Shown here: positions 46,523 through 53,960 of the stretch, in pieces
Layout of the letters: every line of letters begins with the position of its first letter
Numbering within the stretch: position 1 is the stretch's first letter
Assembly: GCA_019752295.1 (NCBI GenBank)
Contig: JAIEMK010000002.1
Location: 1 to 64,000 of the forward strand
Direction: 5' to 3'
DNA from: Chitinophagaceae bacterium
Lineage (GTDB): Bacteria > Bacteroidota > Bacteroidia > Chitinophagales > Chitinophagaceae
DNA length: 64,000 nucleotides
Notes under the pieces: generated by a model
The model's database searches: none
The model's input: the letters and a program-made list of their open reading frames with translations, nothing else
Told to the model about the DNA's origin: nothing
Position numbers and translations under genes: made by a program

Positions 46523-47362
46523 CTATTTCAAGATCCGCTTGATCCCATTCGCCTGCTCTATCAATTCCTTTAAATAATCGTAATTCTCTTTTTCCAAGCA
46601 GGCTTTGAATTTGCGCAACTGACTGATATGTTCGTTCAGTACGTCCAACACATTCTCTTTATTCTGCATAAATATGGGTACCCACATGGCAGAATTACTT
46701 TTTGCCAAACGTACTGTGCTCTCAAAACCGCCACTTGCCAGCTCAAAAATGGCATCCTCTTCCCTTTCTTTCTCCAGTACGGTATTTGCCAGAGCAAAAG
46801 AAGTAATATGTGAAATATGGCTCACATATGCTACGTGTACATCATGCGCTTTTGCATTCATGTATACTAGGTGCATGCCCAGGGTAGCATATAATTTCTC
46901 AATAAGCTCAATCGCGTCTGCATCGTTTTCTTCCTTATTACAAATAACCGTTGCTTTGTCTTTAAAAGCACCACTTACTGCAGCTTGCGGGCCACTGTAC
47001 TCAGTACCCCACATGGGGTGTGTTGCTACAAATCTTCCACGCTTAGGATGATTTTCTATACACTTCAACAAACCTTCTTTTGTTGATCCTACATCCATTA
47101 AAACCTGCTTATCTGTGATGTTCAATAGAGCCGGCAATATTTTTTCTGCAGCGTTAACGGGAATGGCCAAAATGATGAGATCGGATTTTAAAGCCGCTTC
47201 GTTCAAAGGCAAAATTTCATCTACCAGTTTTAACTCCAATGCTTTTTTCTGGTGCGCTTCATTTGCATCTACTCCAATTATCCAATCTGCAAATCCTTTT
47301 TCCTTCAAAGCTAAAGCCATTGAACCCCCAATTAAACCAATACCAACTATTGCAACTCGCAT
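46523..47362 (-). CDS. tyrA: Prephenate dehydrogenase
   Basis: This 279-aa NAD(P)-dependent enzyme oxidizes prephenate to 4-hydroxyphenylpyruvate for tyrosine. The Rossmann motif VGIGLIGGSMALAL is at the N-terminus. DVGSTKEGLLK, THPMWGTEYSGPQAA and HVAYVSHISHITSFALA carry the catalytic-site residues. No ACT domain is present. It starts 22 bp after the aminotransferase, as third gene of the attenuated unit. Confidence 0.93.
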   Translation of the reverse strand: MRVAIVGIGLIGGSMALALKEKGFADWIIGVDANEAHQKKALELKLVDEILPLNEAALKSDLIILAIPVNAAEKILPALLNITDKQVLMDVGSTKEGLLKCIENHPKRGRFVATHPMWGTEYSGPQAAVSGAFKDKATVICNKEENDADAIELIEKLYATLGMHLVYMNAKAHDVHVAYVSHISHITSFALANTVLEKEREEDAIFELASGGFESTVRLAKSNSAMWVPIFMQNKENVLDVLNEHISQLRKFKACLEKENYDYLKELIEQANGIKRILK

Positions 47363-47384
47363 ATCATTTCATTTAAAATATAAA

Positions 47385-48545
47385 TTATCCAATTGCTTTT
47401 ATTCTTTCAATTGCCTGTTCAAATCTTTCTATGCTTCCGCATAAACTTATTCTGATATACCCGTTACCGGCGGATCCGAAAATTCCACCGGGTGTAATAA
47501 ACACATTTGCCTGATACAACACTTTATCGCTTAATGCATAGCCGTCTTTGTATTCAACCGGAATTTTTGCCCACACAAACAAGCCCGACTGATTTTTTGA
47601 ATAGCTGCATTCTAATAGTTCCATCAATTCAAAAACTTTTTTTCTTCGCTCGGAATAAACCTTATTGATGCTTTCATACCAATCCTTATCCAAGCTCAAA
47701 GCCTTTGCGGCAGCGAGTTGTACAGGAAGAAACATGCCACTGTCCATATTGCTCTTGAATCGCAGTATCTCATCTATCCGCTCTTTAGATGCCAATAACA
47801 TTCCAACCCTCCAGCCTGCCATATTAGAACTCTTACTCAAAGAATTGAGCTCAATCACAATATCTTTTGCACCGGCAACACTCAACAAACTAACCGGCGA
47901 TTCGTTCAAAATAAAACTATAAGGATTATCGTGACAGATTAGAATCTGATGTTTGATTCCAAAAGCTACAATCTTCTCAAACAATGCAGGGTTGGGTAAT
48001 TGCCCGGTTGGCATATGCGGATAATTCACCCACAATAATTTTACTTTGCTTAAATCGGTTTTTTCAAGCGCGGCAAAATCAGGCTCCCAATTATTGGCTT
48101 CCGACATTTCGTAAGGAACTGCAATACCCCCGGCAAGTTTCACCGCACTGCTATAAGTTGGATATCCCGGATTTGGTATCAGTGCCTGATCTCCATCGTT
48201 TAAATAAGTCATACAAATGTGCATAATGCCCTCCTTACTTCCGATGAGGGGCAGCACTTCGGTATCCGGATCCACAGATACACCATACCATTTTGCATAC
48301 CATTTGCTGATTGCATTTCTTAATACCGGCGATCCTTTATAACTCTGATAAGCATGTGTATTGGGCTTTGCAGACTCTTCCTGTAATACTTTTATTACAT
48401 CGGGATGCGGTGGTAAATCGGGACTACCAATACCAAGATTAATAATTGCCTTGCCCTGCTTGTTCAATTCATCAATCTCGCGTAGCTTCTGCGAAAAATA
48501 ATATTCGCCGATACCTTCCAATCTTTTCGAAACACTAATTGCCAT
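47385..48545 (-). CDS. Class I/II aminotransferase, probably aromatic
   Basis: This 386-aa PLP enzyme has LGIGSPDLPPHP, GSKEGIMH, NPGYPTYSSAV, HDNPYSF and the PLP lysine Lys238 in NSLSKSSNMAGWRVG. Its closest look is to fold-type-I aspartate/LL-DAP-type aminotransferases. Lying 2 bp after pheA and 22 bp before tyrA, it most likely performs the last transamination to phenylalanine and tyrosine. The substrate is inferred from context. Confidence 0.88.
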   Translation of the reverse strand: MAISVSKRLEGIGEYYFSQKLREIDELNKQGKAIINLGIGSPDLPPHPDVIKVLQEESAKPNTHAYQSYKGSPVLRNAISKWYAKWYGVSVDPDTEVLPLIGSKEGIMHICMTYLNDGDQALIPNPGYPTYSSAVKLAGGIAVPYEMSEANNWEPDFAALEKTDLSKVKLLWVNYPHMPTGQLPNPALFEKIVAFGIKHQILICHDNPYSFILNESPVSLLSVAGAKDIVIELNSLSKSSNMAGWRVGMLLASKERIDEILRFKSNMDSGMFLPVQLAAAKALSLDKDWYESINKVYSERRKKVFELMELLECSYSKNQSGLFVWAKIPVEYKDGYALSDKVLYQANVFITPGGIFGSAGNGYIRISLCGSIERFEQAIERIKAIG

Positions 48546-48547
48546 AA

Positions 48548-49435
48548 TTATCCTTTTACAAGTTTTCCTTTTTTATAAACGCCAAATACTTTTACACTAT
48601 TGGTTAAACTATCAATTGATTGCATTACTTCATGAAACTGATTAATGCCTTCGAATTCTAAATCTGCATAAAAGCCATATTTAAAATTACTACCCGGTAT
48701 TGGCATGCTTTGAAGCTTACTCAGATTAATATCCGCCGCAGCAATAATGGTCAATACTTTCGACAAAATTCCTTTTGAATGATTTGTCTGAAAATAAATA
48801 GAAGCCTTATCAGCATCAGTAATAACAATGGCTTCTTTCTCTCTTTGTAAAACCAGAAAACGGGTGTAGTTATTTTTCATGGTTTGAATATTCGGAGCCA
48901 ATACATCTAGTTCAAAAAGTTCAGCAGCCAGCTTACTGGCTATTGCTGCCACGTGTTTGCTTCTGTGTTGATGTACTAGTTTGGCACTTAAGGCAGTGTC
49001 TTCTGTTTCAATCAGTTTCCAGTTATATTTTTCCAAATATTCCAGGCATTGTAAAATGGCCATCGGATGACTATGCACTTCTTTAATATCCTCCAGAAGA
49101 ACACCTGGGTTGACCAACAGGTTTTGACTAATACTCAGATACACTTCCCCCACTACTTTTAATTTACTCTGCTGTAATAAATTGTAATTGGGCAAGATGC
49201 TACCGGCAATTGAATTTTCGATAGCCATGATTGCGCCACTCGATGCCGATTTATCGGAAGCAATACGAATAAGGTCTCGAAAAGTTGCACAGGGTATTAC
49301 TTCCACATTTTTGCCATACATATTGCGTGCGGCAACCTGATGAAAGCTGCCTTCATAGCCCTGAATGGCAATTCCTTTTGCAGATTCAAAAACCGATTTT
49401 CCGGTACCTGTCTTTGTATTCTTTGTGTTTTCCAT
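48548..49435 (-). CDS. pheA: Prephenate dehydratase
   Basis: This 295-aa enzyme converts prephenate to phenylpyruvate. It shows AIQGYEGSFHQVAARN, MAIENSIAGSILPNYNLL, and NYTRFLVL with the catalytic TRF. A C-terminal ACT domain (HSKGILSKVLTIIAAADINL) probably binds phenylalanine. The frame is open to 49507, but that extension runs through the intrinsic terminator of the attenuator. ATG at 49435 is therefore the real start. It is the first gene of pheA-aminotransferase-tyrA and is controlled by the upstream leader. Confidence 0.95.
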   Translation of the reverse strand: MENTKNTKTGTGKSVFESAKGIAIQGYEGSFHQVAARNMYGKNVEVIPCATFRDLIRIASDKSASSGAIMAIENSIAGSILPNYNLLQQSKLKVVGEVYLSISQNLLVNPGVLLEDIKEVHSHPMAILQCLEYLEKYNWKLIETEDTALSAKLVHQHRSKHVAAIASKLAAELFELDVLAPNIQTMKNNYTRFLVLQREKEAIVITDADKASIYFQTNHSKGILSKVLTIIAAADINLSKLQSMPIPGSNFKYGFYADLEFEGINQFHEVMQSIDSLTNSVKVFGVYKKGKLVKG

Positions 49436-49466
49436 ATTCCTGTTCTTCTGTTTCTGCCCATTGGGC

Positions 49467-49493
49467 AAAAAAAAACCCGACCTTTTGGCCGGG
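49467..49493 (-). terminator. Attenuator terminator upstream of pheA (arms 3:4)
   Basis: On the minus strand CCCGGCC (49493-49487), loop AAAA, GGTCGGG (49482-49476) form a 7-bp stem with one wobble, followed by nine T. It ends 31 bp before pheA, inside the leader of the gene it precedes. Confidence 0.88.
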
Positions 49494-49515
49494 ATATGAT
49501 GTTTCAAGTTTCTTA

Positions 49516-49605
49516 TTAAGCTTTAGCAAACAATACCCGGCTACTCTGTTTAAAGTAGAAATAAAAGAAAAAATAAAATCGGGTGTTGTTCAACAATGTT
49601 TGCAT
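49516..49605 (-). CDS. Phe/Tyr-rich attenuator leader peptide
   Basis: This 29-codon frame starts with ATG at 49605 and ends with TAA. It begins MQTLLNNTR, continues with nine aromatic residues in a row, FYFFFYFYF (codons 10-18), and ends KQSSRVLFAKA. Ribosomes would stall on these codons when charged tRNA-Phe or tRNA-Tyr is scarce. It lies directly ahead of competing hairpins and an intrinsic terminator in front of pheA, an aminotransferase and tyrA, which make exactly these two amino acids. The ATG stands only 7 nt after the -7 box, so the transcript probably has almost no 5' UTR. Confidence 0.88.
   Translation of the reverse strand: MQTLLNNTRFYFFFYFYFKQSSRVLFAKA
49529..49590 (-). promoter_or_regulatory. 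Attenuator arms 1 and 2 (protector and antiterminator)
   Basis: Arm 1 AACAACACCCG (49590-49580, codons 6-9 of the leader peptide) can pair with arm 2 CGGGTATTGTT (49539-49529) at 10 of 11 positions. Arm 2 as GCCGGG (49541-49536) can instead pair with CCCGGC, the 5' arm of the terminator, extended by TAT/ATA over one bulge. Pairing 1:2 permits the terminator; pairing 2:3 prevents it. A ribosome stalled at the aromatic run covers arm 1. Confidence 0.82.
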
Positions 49606-49612
49606 GATTTGT

Positions 49613-49644
49613 CAAATGTACTTCATCATTTTATACTAACCAAG
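49613..49644 (-). promoter_or_regulatory. Promoter of the pheA attenuator leader
   Basis: On the minus strand the -7 box TACATTTG (49620-49613) matches the consensus; CTTG, one mismatch from TTTG, lies 20 nt upstream. Confidence 0.65.
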
Positions 49645-49705
49645 TCAATTTGCGAAATTTTTTAGCTAACAAACCTTAGTTTGTAAATCAACAGGGTATA
49701 GCTAC

Positions 49706-49739
49706 AAAAAAAGGGTCATCCTGTAGAAACAGGACGACC
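49706..49739 (-). terminator. Intrinsic terminator of the small lipoprotein gene
   Basis: On the minus strand a 10-bp stem (GGTCGTCCTG/CAGGATGACC, one mismatch) with a 6-nt loop is followed by seven T, about 95 bp after the lipoprotein stop. Confidence 0.85.
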
Positions 49740-49834
49740 TCTAACGATTGCTTGCCATATGAAAAATCGGTATAAGCTAATTCTGACCGGCAAGCTGAGT
49801 CTCTACGAAATCCTCAGCACTTAGCTTTAATTAA

Positions 49835-50017
49835 TTATTTTTTCTTAGTAGTATCAACTACAGCAGCTTTAGCAGCAGTATCAACTTTAGCAGAATCAAC
49901 CTTTACAGCAGGAGAATCAACCTTTACAGCAGGAGAATCAACTTTAGCATCTTTGTTAGCGCCAGAACCGCAAGCTGCGAAAGCACCAAGTGCTACAACG
50001 AATAATACTTTTTTCAT
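49835..50017 (-). CDS. Small Ala/Val/Asp/Lys-rich lipoprotein
   Basis: This 60-aa protein has a lipoprotein signal (MKKVLFVVALGAFAAC, Cys16) and a mature part built from repeats of VDSPAVK and KVDTAAK ending in TKKK. A paralogue is encoded at 61054-61248. Function unknown. It is monocistronic with a strong terminator and lies divergent from the ECF sigma factor gene. The mature peptide is low in complexity, which suggests a periplasmic spacer or cell-envelope tether. Confidence 0.8.
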   Translation of the reverse strand: MKKVLFVVALGAFAACGSGANKDAKVDSPAVKVDSPAVKVDSAKVDTAAKAAVVDTTKKK

Positions 50018-50162
50018 TTTTTGTGTTTTTTGTTTGAGGTAATTTATTGTTAATACCCTAAGGAGATAAAAGGTAACCTAAAGAACTAATTTTTTTTAAA
50101 AAATAAATTTCACTACCATTTTGGGTTACTTTTATCCACTTCATAGTATTAAATACAGCAAA

Positions 50163-50729
50163 GTGAAAGCTGAACAGAACGAACAAGCATTATTGAAAGG
50201 ACTGGCGAACAACGATTCGAAAGCCATTGAAACCATTTATAAAGACAATTTTAATATGGTTCAGGCTTTTGTTTTAAACAATAATGGCTCATACGACGAT
50301 GCTAGAGACGTTTTTCAGGAAGCAATGATTGCACTATATGAAAAGGCACAAAGCGAATCATTTGTCTTAACCTGTCAAATTAAAACTTATGTATATTCCA
50401 TATGCAGGCGATTATGGCTTAAAAAGCTACAACAAATGGGAAGGTTCTCCAATCAAGTCGATAATCTTGATGAAACTGTTCCTGTTGAAGAGGATCTGGA
50501 GATTCACCAAAAGCGCAACGCTGAGTTTGCGATAATGGATCGAGCGATGAAAAGCTTGGGGGAACCTTGTAAGAGTTTATTAGAGGGCTACTATATTAAA
50601 AAAATGGGCATGCAGGAATTGGCTGCAGAATTTGGTTACACAAATGCTGATAACGCCAAAAACCAGAAGTACAAATGCCTGATGAGATTGAAGAAATTGT
50701 TTTTTTCGCAATATAATATCGGAGAATAA
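50163..50729 (+). CDS. ECF-type sigma-70 family RNA polymerase sigma factor
   Basis: This protein of about 188 aa has sigma region 2 (SKAIETIYKDNFNMVQAFV, DDARDVFQEAMIALYEKA) and region 4 (LLEGYYIKKMGMQELAAEFGYTNADNAKNQKYKCLMRLKKLF). No ATG exists near the start; GTG at 50163 is preferred, TTG at 50121 is possible. It lies 5 bp before a membrane protein that combines an anti-sigma-like N-terminus with a periplasmic protease, its likely partner. Confidence 0.85.
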   Translation: MKAEQNEQALLKGLANNDSKAIETIYKDNFNMVQAFVLNNNGSYDDARDVFQEAMIALYEKAQSESFVLTCQIKTYVYSICRRLWLKKLQQMGRFSNQVDNLDETVPVEEDLEIHQKRNAEFAIMDRAMKSLGEPCKSLLEGYYIKKMGMQELAAEFGYTNADNAKNQKYKCLMRLKKLFFSQYNIGE

Positions 50730-50734
50730 GTACC

Positions 50735-51844
50735 ATGGACGACATTCAATTACTTGCAAACATCGAAAGCTACCTCAACGGAGAAATGACTCCTGTTGAA
50801 GTTGCTATTTTTGATGCCCTACGCAAGAAGACCCCAGAGATTGACCAGATGGTTGTTGAACACAGCATGTTTCAGCACCAGATGGATAGCTATGCGGCTT
50901 ACCAAAATATCAAACACAGTTTACACGAAACACATAACAAATTACTTGAATCAGGAGATTTGAACGAAGGTGGAGCTGTTTCCACTAAAGTGCAAGTTGT
51001 ACAGTTGTGGAATAGATATAAAAGAGTAACTGCAATTGCAGCTTCGGTAGGTGGTGTCATTGCATTAGTAATTAGCGGACTGGTTGCATATTTTTCTCCG
51101 GTGGTAAACGGCAACCAAATTCAACAGTTGAGTAAGGATATCGAAATCATAAAACGCAACCAGCAATATCAGGGCTCTTTAATCAATGAAGTTAAAAGCA
51201 AGATTCCAATGGGTGTTACTATTATAAGTGGTGGCTCCGGATTCCTGATCGATACAAAGGGTTATATCATTACCAATGCACACGTTTTAAAAGGTACCGC
51301 TGCAATCGTAGTTGATAATAAAGGAAAAGAATATAACGCAGCAATTGTACATATCGATACCAAAAAAGATCTGGCAATTCTAAAAATTAATGACGAAGAT
51401 TTTAAACCTTTAAAGTCTTTACCATATAGCATCGGCAAGTCGAATGCAGATCTGGGGGACGAAATTTTTACGCTGGGCTATCCTCGTAATGATATTGTTT
51501 ACGGAGTTGGTTATTTGGCTTCTAAAACCGGTTATAACGGCGACTCATTATCCTATCAAATTCAGATCAGCGCTAATCCTGGTAACTCAGGCGGTCCGGT
51601 TCTGAATACTAATGGAGAAGTGATTGGCGTATTGAGTACTCGTCAGGCTCAGGCCGATGGAGTTGCATTTGCAGTAAAATCAAAGAACATCTATCAATTT
51701 ATAGATGAACTCAGATCAACCGATACCGCACTGGAGCATATTAAACTACCCATGCACGCTAATATTAAAGGTATTCAGCGTAAACAGCAAATCAGCAAAG
51801 TAGCAGATTGCGTGTTTAATGTAAAAGCATTTAGCAAAAAATAA
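50735..51844 (+). CDS. Membrane-anchored trypsin-like protease with anti-sigma-like N-terminus
   Basis: This 369-aa protein has a cytoplasmic N-terminal part of about 90 residues (ESYLNGEMTPVEVAIFDALR, typical of Bacteroidota anti-sigma factors), one membrane segment (about 95-118), a short coiled region and a periplasmic S1C-type protease domain. The catalytic triad is visible: His183 (NAHVLKG), Asp212 (KKDLAIL) and Ser285 (GNSGGP). No PDZ domain follows, unlike DegP or DegS. It lies 5 bp after the sigma factor gene, so it may sense envelope stress and release or hold the sigma factor. The pairing is inferred from context. Confidence 0.85.
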   Translation: MDDIQLLANIESYLNGEMTPVEVAIFDALRKKTPEIDQMVVEHSMFQHQMDSYAAYQNIKHSLHETHNKLLESGDLNEGGAVSTKVQVVQLWNRYKRVTAIAASVGGVIALVISGLVAYFSPVVNGNQIQQLSKDIEIIKRNQQYQGSLINEVKSKIPMGVTIISGGSGFLIDTKGYIITNAHVLKGTAAIVVDNKGKEYNAAIVHIDTKKDLAILKINDEDFKPLKSLPYSIGKSNADLGDEIFTLGYPRNDIVYGVGYLASKTGYNGDSLSYQIQISANPGNSGGPVLNTNGEVIGVLSTRQAQADGVAFAVKSKNIYQFIDELRSTDTALEHIKLPMHANIKGIQRKQQISKVADCVFNVKAFSKK

Positions 51845-51870
51845 TTCGGTTGGTTAAATATATCTGATAG

Positions 51871-51897
51871 CCCCGCCTCTGGCGGGGTTATTTGTTT
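51871..51897 (+). terminator. Intrinsic terminator of the sigma/protease operon
   Basis: A 7-bp GC-only stem CCCCGCC/GGCGGGG with loop TCT is followed by a T-rich stretch. Confidence 0.8.
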
Positions 51898-51918
51898 TCT
51901 TTATTCTTTATTCCGCAA

Positions 51919-52821
51919 TCAGGCCCACAAATTAGCAGGATACACGCCCCTGGCTACCAATGCATTGATGCTTGCCTGAACATGTGGTGCATCTTCTTTA
52001 TAAGTTACACCAAACCATTGTGCTGTGGTAGGAACCACTTTAACGATGCCTTTGCCCGACTTCATAAACTCGCCTGTTACAATTGGCATAAAGAATTCCG
52101 ACTTAGGATTGTTCATATTCTTGTCCAAAAACTCTCCAAACTGTGATTCACAAAAATCAATATATCCCGGAGCAAAGCAAAGAAAATTCATGCTCACCAA
52201 AGCGTCTTCACTTACTTCATGCAAGCCAGTTTCATCTTCGTATGTAATTACTCCCTTCTCGTTCCTGAATATTTTTGTACGCTCATTGATATCGGTAAGA
52301 TTATGATTTGCGTCCACAGCACAAACTCCGCGGCTCACACTTCCAAAATCGCTCAAAGTTTTCTTCAACTCATATCCGATGATGCTATAGGTTTGCTCGT
52401 TGCACTGGTTCACCAAAAAATCGTATGCCTTAACAAACGAATCTGTGCCATAATAATCGTCGGCATTAATTACTGCAAACGGTTCATTGATTTTTCCCTT
52501 ACAACATAAAACAGCATGCGCAGTACCCCATGGTTTGGTTCTTTCGGCCGGAATGGTTCTGTTACCTACAAAAGAGCTCAACTGCTGATAAACATAATCG
52601 GTTTTAATTTTGCCGGCAAGTTTGGGTTCAAAGATTGCTTTGAAATTTTCTGCAAAATCCTCCCTAATAATAAATATAACTTTGTCAAATCCTGCTTTTA
52701 TTGCATCGTAAATTGAATAATCCATGATAGTTTCGCCACTGGGACCAAATGACTGTGTTTGTTTCTGACTACCATAGCGGCTAGCCATACCGGCAGCCAA
52801 TATTACAAGCGTTGGTTTCAT
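51919..52821 (-). CDS. Sugar nucleotidyltransferase-like protein
   Basis: This 300-aa protein has the NTP-transferase start LVILAAGMASRYGSQKQTQSFGPSGETIMDYSI and the acidic FAVINADDYYG segment that binds metal and nucleotide. It resembles UTP--glucose-1-phosphate uridylyltransferases, but the lysine pattern differs, so the exact sugar is open. Its start codon follows two 83-bp repeat units. It is monocistronic. Confidence 0.85.
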   Translation of the reverse strand: MKPTLVILAAGMASRYGSQKQTQSFGPSGETIMDYSIYDAIKAGFDKVIFIIREDFAENFKAIFEPKLAGKIKTDYVYQQLSSFVGNRTIPAERTKPWGTAHAVLCCKGKINEPFAVINADDYYGTDSFVKAYDFLVNQCNEQTYSIIGYELKKTLSDFGSVSRGVCAVDANHNLTDINERTKIFRNEKGVITYEDETGLHEVSEDALVSMNFLCFAPGYIDFCESQFGEFLDKNMNNPKSEFFMPIVTGEFMKSGKGIVKVVPTTAQWFGVTYKEDAPHVQASINALVARGVYPANLWA

Positions 52822-52833
52822 TTGAATATTTTT

Positions 52834-52999
52834 ATTGTTTTTTAATTGCCAAATGGAATTCGCCTTTAAACATTTCGATTGGTATCAAAATTTTATACGG
52901 CTCATTTCATGTGTTTAGTATTTTATTTTGGTTACATGTAATTCGCTAACAAACATCCCGGTTGGTGACAAATTTTTGTTATGCTTATTTCATATGAAA
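52834..52999 (-). repeat. Two tandem 83-bp repeat units of different subtypes
   Basis: Unit 52834-52916 is of the diverged subtype also found at 7918. Unit 52917-52999 is of the subtype found at 32757 and shares GGTTACATGTAATTCGC and the hairpin. The period is exactly 83 bp. The block ends 12 bp before the start codon at 52821. Confidence 0.88.
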
Positions 53000-53049
53000 A
53001 ATTTAATACTATAAAGTTACTTGATAATCTTTAAAAAATATTTGAATAG

Positions 53050-53937
53050 GTGGAAATAAATCTGGAAAAAGCAAGTATCGAATCCCTTCAATCATATAGC
53101 GGAATGGTTGAAAAAATTGATGTGCTTCGGATCGATAGAATTCATCCTGTGATTAGTGGAAATAAATGGTACAAACTAAGATTCTATCTTAAAGAGGCAA
53201 TGGATTTGGGCTTTTCAGAGATAGCCAGCTTTGGCGGAGCTTATTCCAATCATCTTGTTGCAATGGCATGCGCTTGCAAAGAATTGGGATTAAAAAGTAT
53301 TGGATTTATTCGAGGAGAAGAACCGGCAAATCCTTCAGAAACATTGCTGGCTGCAAAATCTTACGGAATGCAATTGGTTTACATGAGCAGAGCGGCATAC
53401 AAGAACAAGAAAGAAATCATTCAAAATAATCAAGAGGCAAATAGATATTGGATTGCTGAGGGCGGGTACGGAATACTTGGGGCCAAGGGAGCAGAAACCA
53501 TCCTCGACAATATAACCATACAGCAATATACGCATTTAATCTGCGCTGTTGGTTCCGGAACAATGGCAGCGGGCTTGTTGAACAGGAGCGATGATAATAT
53601 AAAAGTAATTGGAATAAGTTCTCAAAAAAATAATGAGCAACTCGAAGATGAGGTAAAATTACTTGTTGCAACTGAACATCATCATCGATTCCTGCTTTTG
53701 CACGAATACCATTTTGGAGGCTTCGCAAAACATCCTCAGGAATTAATCGAATTCATGAAAAAATTCTGGGAACGGGAAGCCATTCCTACAGATATCGTTT
53801 ACACAGGCAAACTATTTTATGCGATCGACAACCTAATACAGAATGGTTTTTTTAAAAAAGAAGACCGGCTACTGGTAATTCACAGCGGAGGATTACAGGG
53901 CAATCTTTCATTAGCCAAAAATTGCTTGCCTTATTAA
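53050..53937 (+). CDS. PLP-dependent ACC deaminase / D-cysteine desulfhydrase family protein
   Basis: This 295-aa fold-type-II PLP enzyme has RIDRIHPVISGNKWYKLRFYL with the probable PLP lysine, ASFGGAYSNHLVAMA and CAVGSGTMAAGLL (phosphate loop). The family degrades D-cysteine or aminocyclopropane carboxylate; which substrate applies here is unknown. The start is GTG. It runs divergently from the nucleotidyltransferase gene. Confidence 0.87.
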   Translation: MEINLEKASIESLQSYSGMVEKIDVLRIDRIHPVISGNKWYKLRFYLKEAMDLGFSEIASFGGAYSNHLVAMACACKELGLKSIGFIRGEEPANPSETLLAAKSYGMQLVYMSRAAYKNKKEIIQNNQEANRYWIAEGGYGILGAKGAETILDNITIQQYTHLICAVGSGTMAAGLLNRSDDNIKVIGISSQKNNEQLEDEVKLLVATEHHHRFLLLHEYHFGGFAKHPQELIEFMKKFWEREAIPTDIVYTGKLFYAIDNLIQNGFFKKEDRLLVIHSGGLQGNLSLAKNCLPY

Positions 53938-53960
53938 TCCTACACATATATTTGCACAGC

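Noticed and set aside
49436-49507. N-terminal extension of pheA by 24 codons
   Set aside because: The extension would translate through the intrinsic terminator of the attenuator and shows no family similarity.
49621-49680. Possible sixth, degenerate 83-bp repeat unit upstream of the pheA leader (shared GCTAACAAAC)
   Set aside because: Only about 10 bases match and neither hairpin arm is complete, so chance similarity in AT-rich DNA is more likely.
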